Origin: CBCYMI01 sp965183855
GTDB lineage: Bacteria > Pseudomonadota > Alphaproteobacteria > Caulobacterales > Maricaulaceae
Assembly (NCBI GenBank): GCA_965183855.1
Contig: CBCYMI010000029.1
Location: 18,233 to 82,232, forward strand
Length of the DNA: 64,000 bases
Reading direction: 5' to 3'
The notes under the pieces are model-generated. The model did not search any database, was not told where the DNA came from, and worked only from the letters and a program-made list of their open reading frames with translations. Below are positions 56,621-64,000 of the stretch, piece after piece. Made by a program: the position numbers and the translations under genes. Positions within the stretch are counted from its first letter, which is position 1. Each line of letters begins with the position of its first letter.

Positions 56621-59137
56621 TTATTTTGGTTTTGGAGCCTTTTTGCTTCCTGTTTTCAGTTTTTTATCGATTAATTCCAATGCAGATTTTAGGTCAATAT
56701 CATCAATGGATACAGATTTAGGTAAAGATATATTTATTTTTTCATATTTAATATAGGGGCCATACCTTCCTTTCAAAACTTGTATTGGTAGATTCGTATC
56801 TGGATGTGTTCCAATATCTTTTAAGATATTTTTTTGGTTGGCTTTTTGCTTTTGCGCTAATAATTCAATAGCATGATTAATCCCGATTTCAAATAATTCT
56901 TCTATATTTGAAAGATTAGCATAGGTTTTTTGATGTTGTAGATAAGATCCATAACGCCCAAGATTTGCATAAATATTCTCAGAGGTCTCAGGGTGTTTTC
57001 CAATAAGTTTTGGTAGAGATAAAAGTTTTAACGCTTTTCCAAGACTTATCTCTTCATTAAGCCATTTCTTAGGGATGCTTACGCGTTTTCTAGGATCTGA
57101 AAGAAGTTCAACATAAGGACCAAATCTTCCTGTTTTTAGTAGAATCTCATGATTGGTTTCAGGATCTTTTCCAAGAGAAATATCTTTAGGAGATTGATCT
57201 TGTTCTGAGCCCGTTTGCTGTGTTTTAGAAGAATTACTAAAAGGTTTTGTATACGCACAATCAGGATAGTTTGAACACCCTATAAATGCTCCATATCGAC
57301 TTGTTTTTAAGCTTAATTTTCCTGTTTCACATTTTGGACATTTCCTGGGGTTCTGATCTTCCTCGGTAACAGGAAAAATATAAGATTGTAAATGCTCGTT
57401 CAGCTTATCTAAAACTTCGCTGATTTTTAATGTTTTTACGTCTTCAATAGTTTTTTTAAACTCAATCCAGAAATCAGAAAGTAATTTGGTCCATTCTAAT
57501 TGTCCAGAAGAAATCTCATCAAGTTGTGATTCAAGAGAAGCTGTAAAATCATATTCAAAATAGTTCAGAAAAAAATTCTCTAAAAAAGCGATCACTAATC
57601 GCCCTTTATCCTCTGGTACAAACCTTCTTTTTTCCATATGAACATAATTACGACTTTGTAGTACGCTTAGAGTGGATGCGTAAGTTGAAGGTCTACCAAT
57701 TCCTAATTCTTCCATGGTTTTAACCAGAGAAGCTTCACTATATCTCGGGGCTGGTTGTGTAAAATGTTGATTTGAGTGAACTTCTTCTTTTTTAACAGAT
57801 TCATTTTGTTTTAAGGGTGGTAAAGTCTGATCTTTTTCTTCTTCATGATCCTTGCCTTCTATATATAATTTCAAGAATCCGTCAAAGACAATAACAGATC
57901 CATTTGCTCTTAACGTGATCTCATCTGTCTTTGATTGAATATCAATAATGGTCTTGTTTAATTTGGCATCAGCCATTTGACTTGCAAGGGCTCGTTTCCA
58001 GATAAGATCATATAGCTTTTTTTGCTCTGATGTTAATGAAGAAAGTGCTTTTGGACGTAAGGAAAAATCAGTTGGGCGGATTGCTTCATGTGCCTCTTGT
58101 GCATTTTTTACTTTTTTCTTGAAAGAGCGTATTTTTTCAGGAAGATAGGGGGCTCCAAAAAGTTCGTTAATAACCTGTCTTGATTGATTTAGAGCTTCGG
58201 GCGCCATGAAATGACTATCTGTACGCATATAAGTGATCAATCCCTGAATCGTATTATTAATCGTTATACCTTCATATAATTGTTGCGCAATAGTCATGGT
58301 TTTTTTTGTTGAAAAGCCAAGCTTTCTTGCAGCTTCTTGTTGTAATGTTGACGTTATAAAAGGAGGAGAAGGTGTTCGTTTTGTTAATTTGGATTGTATT
58401 TCTGAAACAAAAAACTCAGCTTGTTCAACACGTGATTTTGCAAGATGAGCTTCCGCTTCATTAGAAAAACTGAATTTCTCAATTTTTTGATGATCAAGCG
58501 CAATTAGTCTGGTTTTAAAAGTTTGATTTTTAACTGATTTTAAAATTGCTTCAATACTCCAGTATTCCTGAGATTGAAATTGTTCGACTTCCAGCTCACG
58601 TTCACAAATCAAACGCAAAGCGACAGATTGCACACGTCCTGCAGAGCGTGCCCCTGGAAGTTTTCGCCAAAGAATAGGAGATAAGTTAAAACCAACAAGA
58701 TAATCAAGGGCTCTTCTTGCTAAATATGCGTCAACCAATTGCATATCAATTTTTCTTGGTGTTTGCATGGCTTCATGGATGGCTTTTGGTGTAATTGCAT
58801 TAAAGCTAACCCGTTCAACGGGAAGATCTTTAAATTTTTTATTCTTTCTTAAAATTTCAACTACATGCCATGAAATTGCTTCACCTTCTCGATCTGGGTC
58901 TGTTGCTAAAATTAATTTATCGGCTGTTTCCAGAGCTTTAGATATTGCCTTGATTTGTTTTTTCGAATCAGGATTAATTTCCCAATCCATAGAAAAATTC
59001 TTGTCAGGTAATACAGAACCATCTTTTGCAGGCAAATCACGAACATGACCAAAACTTGCCAAAACCTGGAAGTCTCTACCAAGATATTTATTAATCGTTT
59101 TTGCTTTTGCAGGGGATTCAACAATAACGATATTCAT
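56621..59137 (-). CDS. topA: DNA topoisomerase I
   Basis: Type IA topoisomerase relaxing negative supercoils. About 838 residues from ATG 59137, which has a GAGGTC site; the frame extends slightly further up. Toprim motif MNIVIVESPAKAKTINKYLG and ATDPDREGEAISWH, catalytic tyrosine near residue 303 in GLITYMRTDS, and GRVQSVALR. One four-cysteine zinc ribbon is clear (CPKCETGKL ... CSNYPDC), followed by three repeat units of the TopA C-terminal type (GRFGPYVELL, GRYGSYLQHQ, GRYGPYIKYE). Confidence 0.96.
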   Translation of the reverse strand: MNIVIVESPAKAKTINKYLGRDFQVLASFGHVRDLPAKDGSVLPDKNFSMDWEINPDSKKQIKAISKALETADKLILATDPDREGEAISWHVVEILRKNKKFKDLPVERVSFNAITPKAIHEAMQTPRKIDMQLVDAYLARRALDYLVGFNLSPILWRKLPGARSAGRVQSVALRLICERELEVEQFQSQEYWSIEAILKSVKNQTFKTRLIALDHQKIEKFSFSNEAEAHLAKSRVEQAEFFVSEIQSKLTKRTPSPPFITSTLQQEAARKLGFSTKKTMTIAQQLYEGITINNTIQGLITYMRTDSHFMAPEALNQSRQVINELFGAPYLPEKIRSFKKKVKNAQEAHEAIRPTDFSLRPKALSSLTSEQKKLYDLIWKRALASQMADAKLNKTIIDIQSKTDEITLRANGSVIVFDGFLKLYIEGKDHEEEKDQTLPPLKQNESVKKEEVHSNQHFTQPAPRYSEASLVKTMEELGIGRPSTYASTLSVLQSRNYVHMEKRRFVPEDKGRLVIAFLENFFLNYFEYDFTASLESQLDEISSGQLEWTKLLSDFWIEFKKTIEDVKTLKISEVLDKLNEHLQSYIFPVTEEDQNPRKCPKCETGKLSLKTSRYGAFIGCSNYPDCAYTKPFSNSSKTQQTGSEQDQSPKDISLGKDPETNHEILLKTGRFGPYVELLSDPRKRVSIPKKWLNEEISLGKALKLLSLPKLIGKHPETSENIYANLGRYGSYLQHQKTYANLSNIEELFEIGINHAIELLAQKQKANQKNILKDIGTHPDTNLPIQVLKGRYGPYIKYEKINISLPKSVSIDDIDLKSALELIDKKLKTGSKKAPKPK

Positions 59138-59479
59138 AAATGACCTCAAAATAGATTGCACTTTATTATCTAAAGTGTTTAGCTTTTAAATAGATATTTT
59201 TCCTTAAGAAAATCTATACCCATTAATTCTTATCCATTAATGTCTTATAATAGACGAATAGATATGTCCATCAAAGTTTTAATAACTGGTTTTTAAAATT
59301 CATATTTTCTTAATTTTATAGTTTCTTTTAAATTGACCTAATTTGTAAAAAATGAATCGTGAATGTGCAGGAATAGTAAACAACTTATAAGAGAAAATAA
59401 ATAAAAAACACTATTAAGTTGTATTTAAGTTAAATATCTTGTATTTGATACTCTGGTTTAGTTTATAGCAGGAATATAG
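59138..59479. other. Intergenic region upstream of topA
   Basis: About 340 bp, AT-rich, between the divergent topA gene and a small plus-strand ORF. No gene or RNA is recognised; promoters for both directions are presumably here. Confidence 0.45.
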
Positions 59480-59698
59480 ATGAAAAAAGATATTCACTTA
59501 AATAAGACAGATAGCATACAGTATATTATCAGTTTGCTAAATGGATTGTCTGAAATCGCAAAAAAGTCTGATTTACAGGATATTGCACGTGCTTTATCGG
59601 AATTATCAATTATGATTGCTGAAAAAGAGGGGCAAGATCTGGCAGAATATTCCAAAATGGCAGAAATCATTGATTTTTATAAGCATAAAAAAGATTAG
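59480..59698 (+). CDS. Small helical hypothetical protein
   Basis: A 72-residue protein with an even pattern of helices (IQYIISLLNGLSEIAKK, LQDIARALSELSIMIAEKE) and an acidic middle. No membrane segment, no cysteine. An AGGA lies about nine bases before the ATG. It is the only plus-strand gene in the topA-dprA interval. The regular amphipathic pattern and a good ribosome-binding site support real coding. I do not recognise the family. Confidence 0.6.
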   Translation: MKKDIHLNKTDSIQYIISLLNGLSEIAKKSDLQDIARALSELSIMIAEKEGQDLAEYSKMAEIIDFYKHKKD

Positions 59699-59818
59699 GT
59701 TTAAGACCTTGTCCAGATTTAAGATACGATCATAAGACATGGTAATATGATGTTATAAATCAGAAAAATAAAAACGCTCGTTTTTGATAAAATAGGAGAT
59801 TTAAGGCATGATAACATG

Positions 59819-60959
59819 TTAAAGATTAGAAGGAGTTGATGAAATCATATTGCCAGGTGTCCAATTTATAAAACCTGCCAGTTCCAGCTCCAGTAAAGCA
59901 ACAGAAACATGGTGTGCATTTTCATCTGTTTGCTCAATGAGTTCATCAATATGAACAGGGCTTGCTGAAATGAGTGTCTTTAGACGAGTTCTGATCTTTT
60001 CCATAACATGATCATCAAGATACGTCTCTGTTTCTAATTCATATTCATCTTCCATCGCAGATTCAAAGTATATATTATGGGTGTTTTGTATAATATGGTG
60101 TACATCTTCATAACTTTCAACGAGCGCTGCATTTCCAGAACGAATTAGCTTATTTGTACCTTTTGCTCTTCTATCCATCGGAGAACCTGGCACAGCCATG
60201 ACTTCCCGGTTTTGTTCAAGTGCCATATTGGCAGTAATCAAGGAACCAGAATGAAGTGTTGCTTCTATAACAATAACGCCAAGACATAAACCAGAGATTA
60301 ATCTGTTTCTTCTTGGAAAGTCACGTGCTTTAGGCTCATAGCCAAAAATGCTTTCAGAAACTAATATTCCTTGCTTGGAAATCCTATGATAGAGTTCTTT
60401 GTTTTGTATAGGATAAATATGATTAATACCACCTGCAAGAACAGCAAGTGTTCCTTGTTCAAGAGCGCCTTTATGAGCCGAGCTATCAATCCCTTTTGCC
60501 ATTCCAGAGACGATGACATAGCCTAGCCTACTGAGTTCTTGTGCAAATGTATAAGCCATGCGACAGCCAAAAGCAGAGGCGTTTCTAGATCCTATGATTG
60601 CAAGGAAAGGGGCTTCAAAAAGAGATTGGTTTCCCTTAACAGTAATTAAGGGCGGAGGTGGATTGAGTTGTTTTAGAAGTTTTGGGAAGTTTTGTTCATA
60701 AGAGAGTATAATTTCAGCTCCAAATTTTTCTGTTTGTTTAAGTTCATCTATGATGGAATGTGCGGAAGGAATTTTTTAATGGTTTTATTAATCCTCCACG
60801 ACGAGCAAGCTCAGGAATATGCTTGAGTGCATTGTTAGCTGATTTATATCTCTTAATTAATTTTTGAAAAGAAACTGAACCTATAGAAGGTGTTCTTGAT
60901 AACCTTATCCAGCTTACTCTTTCTTCTGAAAAACAATCCCTCATAATTTTATGTAACAT
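59819..60959 (-). pseudogene. dprA: DNA processing protein DprA, one frameshift
   Basis: DprA loads RecA on incoming single-stranded DNA in natural transformation. The N-terminal helical part (MLHKIMRDCFSEERVSWIRL) runs into a stop at about 60729. With one base removed from the A6 run (60771-60776 on the plus strand as T6), the frame continues as IPSAHSIIDELKQTEKFGAE and LITVKGNQSLFEAPFLAIIG, then SRNASAFGCRMAYTFAQEL. The Rossmann core (VIVSGMAKGIDSSAHKGAL, LAVLAGGINHIYP, ATLHSGSLITANMALEQ) and a C-terminal winged helix end at 59819. Everything but the one slip is intact. Confidence 0.88.
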
Positions 60960-61047
60960 TAAGTTACATAAAAGAAAAGGAAAAAAACTCCTGTTTTGTT
61001 AAGTTGAAGGGTGTGGTTTCTATTTTAGGATATATTCTGTTTATTTT

Positions 61048-61668
61048 TTAAAGATTGAAATTTTTGGTTCTGTTTTTTTGATTAATCTTTCTATATTTTT
61101 GTCTATGTAACCAAATACTGAAAATAGCGAGCACACTGGTTAAATAGGAAAGGTAATAATTTCCTAAACAAAAGGATAAAATAGGAGCGATAATTACACT
61201 TATAATTCCAGCAAGAGAGGAATATTTACTTAGCATTAAAACGATGATCCATATTATGGAAGTTGCAAATCCTATGCGCCAGTCGAAAAAAAAGAGCAGT
61301 CCAAAAAACGTTGCAATTCCTTTCCCTCCTTTAAAATTAAGCCAAATAGAGCATGAATGACCAATAAGTGCACTGCCTCCAGCAATGAGAGAGGCAATAG
61401 GTCCTAATAATAATCCACCAATGAAAGCAGCTAAAGCTGCTTTTCCTGAATCGAAGATCAATGTTAACAAAGCGAGATCTTTTCGTCCTGTTCTTAGAAC
61501 ATTTGTGGCTCCTATATTTCCAGAACCTGTTTTTCGGATATCTGGGAGGTTTGCAAGTTTTGTAAATAAAAGACCAAAGGGAATAGAGCCAAGAAAATAC
61601 CCTATTAAAAAGGCGGCTAAAAAAGGTAAACTAATTTGAAACAAATTTGAGAATGAAGAGGAAAGCAT
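61048..61668 (-). CDS. plsY: Glycerol-3-phosphate acyltransferase PlsY
   Basis: Membrane enzyme that transfers the acyl group from acyl-phosphate to glycerol-3-phosphate, the first step of phospholipid synthesis. 206 residues with five to six membrane helices. The three family motifs are present: GSIPFGLLFTKL, GSGNIGATNVLR, and GHSCSIWLNFKGGKGIATFFG. It ends in a basic tail. The gene starts 15 bp after the likely original end of pyrC. Confidence 0.94.
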   Translation of the reverse strand: MLSSSFSNLFQISLPFLAAFLIGYFLGSIPFGLLFTKLANLPDIRKTGSGNIGATNVLRTGRKDLALLTLIFDSGKAALAAFIGGLLLGPIASLIAGGSALIGHSCSIWLNFKGGKGIATFFGLLFFFDWRIGFATSIIWIIVLMLSKYSSLAGIISVIIAPILSFCLGNYYLSYLTSVLAIFSIWLHRQKYRKINQKNRTKNFNL

Positions 61669-61683
61669 GATCTTCTCTTTCAG

Positions 61684-62956
61684 TTATAGTTCAATATCAG
61701 GGTTTTGATATACAATATTGCCGTTAACAATCGTTATCAAGACTGAACCTTCCAGACAACGTTGATAAAATAGAGTATCTGGATTTTTGCATGAAAAGGG
61801 TTTTTTCAGGATTAATCATGACGAGATCTGCGGGATGTCCTTTTGCAATTTTGCCTTGAAGTAATCCTAACAGATTTGCGGGAGATTGGGAAATTGCATG
61901 AACATAATGTTCAAAAAGAAGCTGGTTTTCTTTAGCAAGTGTAATGCCAACTGGCCATAAATATTCCATGGATTTTGTTGAATAAGGCATTTCAGAAAAA
62001 GGATGTATTTCTGGATATAACGGGCTGGAATCTCCTGAAACAACATAATGAATTGTCTGATCGTTTATGGCAGATAAAAGTGCTTTTCGGTCTTCCTCTT
62101 CGCACAAAGGAGGACAGGTTTTTGCCTGTATATTATGATGATCAATATCTAAATGATTGAAAAAAAGATTATAAACTGCACAAGACGCTTCAATTTTTGA
62201 AGCATTTAATCTCTGACAATATTGTATTTCCTGTATCCCATTTTTTGTACAAACTCGATCATGAATTAAATGCGTTTTTGTAGATTGAGCAATATATGAA
62301 TCTCTAATGATTCCCAAAGGTTCAGCTAATGGGTGTTGTCCGATAAGTCCAAGCATATCTGTATACTGGCTTGCATATACACGATCTTGCTCAGAGAGAT
62401 CAGGATCAAGTGCTCTGTGAAAGACAGGCAGATTAAAGACGTTATTATATTGACATATCCTAAGAAATAAGGAGCTGTTTTTAATTGGTTGATCCCCTTG
62501 TGTTAAAAAGACAGCTCCCTTTTTAGCAAGAAGACCTATTTCAGAAAACGCTTCTCCTTTAAGGTTTTTGCTCATTGCTAAGGATGGATAGAAATTTATA
62601 TCCAAATCTTTTGCTTCATCATAAAAATGATGGAGAGATTCTATTTTATCTAATGGATATCTTTGTGTGGGAATAATAACAATGGATGTAATGCCTGACC
62701 TGGCAGCTCTTTTTTCAAGAGTTTTTAAAGAAGTATGTGCTTTGACATGAAGATCAATTGCGCCTGGCAAAACATAGTTCCCATTCGCATGTATTCTTGG
62801 ACAGGTTTGATCAAGTCCATCAGAAAAAAGCTCTTGACCAAAGGCTTGAATTTTTCCATTCTCAATCATTAAATCACATTTTTGTATACTTCCTGTTTGA
62901 GATTTTTGAGCGTGGGTTGAAAAGAGTTGCGCATTTAAAATTGCCAGTTTTTTCAT
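61684..62956 (-). CDS. pyrC: Dihydroorotase-like protein (non-catalytic PyrC type), C-terminal frameshift
   Basis: Amidohydrolase-fold protein directly after pyrB. The annotated frame ends at 61724 (410 residues), but its last 28 residues look unrelated. Removing one base from the A6 run (T6 at 61801-61806) gives EKPFSCKNPDTLFYQRCLEG and SVLITIVNGNIVYQNPDIEL, the expected family ending, with stop at 61684. Zinc-ligand motifs are degenerate: LPGAIDLHVKAH instead of D-x-HxH, FHRALDPDL, THLIHDRV, and YVVSGDSSP instead of the DHAP motif. This fits the inactive DHOase homologue that stabilises aspartate transcarbamoylase in several bacteria (PyrC'/PyrX). Hence it may never have been a true dihydroorotase. 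Confidence 0.8.
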
Positions 62957-62959
62957 TTT

Positions 62960-63929
62960 TTAATCCTCTTTTGAGGCATGTATTAGGATATCCAAAATAG
63001 CCATTCTTGCTGCGAGACCAGATGTTACCTGTTGAGATATAAAATTATTGGGCCAGTTTTCAATCAGTTCAGAAGAGATTTCAACATTCGTATTAACAGG
63101 TCCTGGATGTAAAATAAAAGGGTTATATTTTGCTTTTTTCATTTTTTCAGACGTTAATCCCCAAAAATTATGATATTCCCTGATTGATGGGAAAAAATGT
63201 GTTTCCATACGTTCTGTTTGTATTCTCAAGAGTATAATAACGTGGCATTGTGTTAAGGCATGCTCAAGATTTGTATGAATTTTTACTCCCCAGCTTTCTA
63301 CAGAATATGGATAAAGTGTTGGAGGTGCACAAAGATGAATTTCTGCTCCTAACAGAGTTAATAATTTAATTTGTGAGCGAACAACACGAGAATGAAGAAT
63401 ATCACCACAAATTAATATCCGAAGCTGACTGATATCAGTGATGTTATGTTTGTTTTTTTTTAAGCTGATCAATCAGAGTAATTGTATCTAGCAATGCCTG
63501 GCTTGGGTGTTCATGAGATCCATCCCCTGCATTAATAATACGTGTTGTTAAATGTTTACTTGCCAAATAAGCTGCGCCTGGGGAAGGATGCCTGATTGAA
63601 ATCCAGTCAGGTAATAAAGCATTCATTGTTTTTAGAGTATCTAAAAGGCTTTCTCCTTTTTTTAAAGAAGAAGTTTGAGGATTAAAATTGAGAACATTTG
63701 CTCCAAGTTTTTTTGCAGCCTGTTCAAAACTCATTTGTGTTCGTGTTGAGGGTTCAAAAAAACAGTTAATCAGGGTTTTATTTTTCAATATAGGCTGAAG
63801 AGGCTTCTGGTTTTTGATTGCATCAAGATAAAAAAGAGATTTATGAATAAATCTATTTATTTCTACACGATTAAATTGTGAAATAGATAAAAAATGACGA
63901 TTAGATGCTTTTTGTGATAATACAGCCAT
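62960..63929 (-). pseudogene. pyrB: Aspartate carbamoyltransferase, one frameshift
   Basis: Catalyses carbamoyl phosphate plus aspartate to carbamoyl aspartate in pyrimidine synthesis. The first part (from ATG 63929, MAVLSQKASNRHF; the frame opens at 63989) has the carbamoyl-phosphate motifs FFEPSTRTQMSFE and LKKGES, and NAGDGSHEHPSQALLDT. It then reads LIDQLKKKQT and stops. The coding-strand run of nine A (T9 at 63453-63461) explains this: eight A would give LIDQLKKNKHNITDI and lead into ILICGDILHSRVVRSQIKLL, then FILHPGPVNTNVEI and QQVTSGLAARMAIL, ending at 62960. The slip disrupts the middle of the protein. Confidence 0.88.
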
Positions 63930-64000
63930 TTTTGTCTCAGATTGCTTGTTTTTATTATTTGTATCATCTAGAAGGATAAAAGCAAGCATGCATCTTATTT

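Noticed and set aside
59819..63989. Programmed ribosomal frameshifting in dprA, pyrC and pyrB
   Set aside because: No stimulatory structure or upstream Shine-Dalgarno-like signal is evident at the runs, and these families are not known to use it; slippage, decay or sequence error are simpler.

Overview
This is a strongly AT-rich bacterial chromosome segment from an alphaproteobacterium. The order pyrB-pyrC-plsY-dprA-topA-rnr-NUDIX-(MFS)-rpmG next to pleD-divK, the mra/dcw cluster followed by lpxC-bamD-recN-ligA, and an FtsZ tail ending LEIPAFLRRQAN all fit Rhodospirillales. My best guess is an Acetobacteraceae-like, host-associated lineage undergoing gene decay. The family-level placement is inference from gene order and protein motifs, not a database result.

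Layout. 1-1816: start of a large exported protein of unknown function, cut by the window edge. 1.95-3.74 kb: glnB-glnA, where GlnB has lost the uridylylation tyrosine. 3.87-6.62 kb: a TonB-dependent receptor broken by two single-base frameshifts. 6.7-12.3 kb: bioF, then an RND efflux pump with its adaptor. 12.3-15.2 kb: an accessory island with a double-glycine-leader peptide (possible secreted microcin/bacteriocin) behind a strong promoter and a perfect 8-bp tandem repeat, a decayed ClpP-fold protein gene and an orphan ORF. 15.36-15.72 kb: a 361-bp inverted-repeat element abutting the 3' end of tRNA-Thr. 15.9-17.4 kb: an N-acetylmuramoyl-alanine amidase and the RNase P RNA.

17.9-36.5 kb is a complete, intact division and cell-wall cluster (mraZ-rsmH-ftsL-ftsI-murE-murF-mraY-murD-ftsW-murG-murC-murB-ddl-ftsQ-ftsA-ftsZ) with a textbook MraZ operator over its promoter. 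It makes lipid II with meso-diaminopimelate and assembles the divisome. A decayed colicin-V-type secretion adaptor follows (36.6-37.5 kb), then lpxC (lipid A), bamD (outer-membrane assembly), recN and ligA.

44-52 kb: aminopeptidase P, bioA with a decayed partial copy, a DNA-deoxyinosine glycosylase-like gene, a COG3146 acyltransferase, a RidA protein, and the cell-cycle pair divK-pleD. 52-64 kb, mostly minus strand: rpmG, a broken MFS transporter, a NUDIX hydrolase, rnr, topA, frameshifted dprA, plsY, and a pyrC-pyrB pair in which both genes carry a +1 slip in a poly(A) run.

The most notable features are the repeat-controlled double-glycine peptide plus a distant ruined ColV-type exporter part, the inverted-repeat element at tRNA-Thr, the altered PII T-loop, and the clustering of homopolymer frameshifts in dispensable or salvageable pathways while the 25-kb division cluster is untouched.
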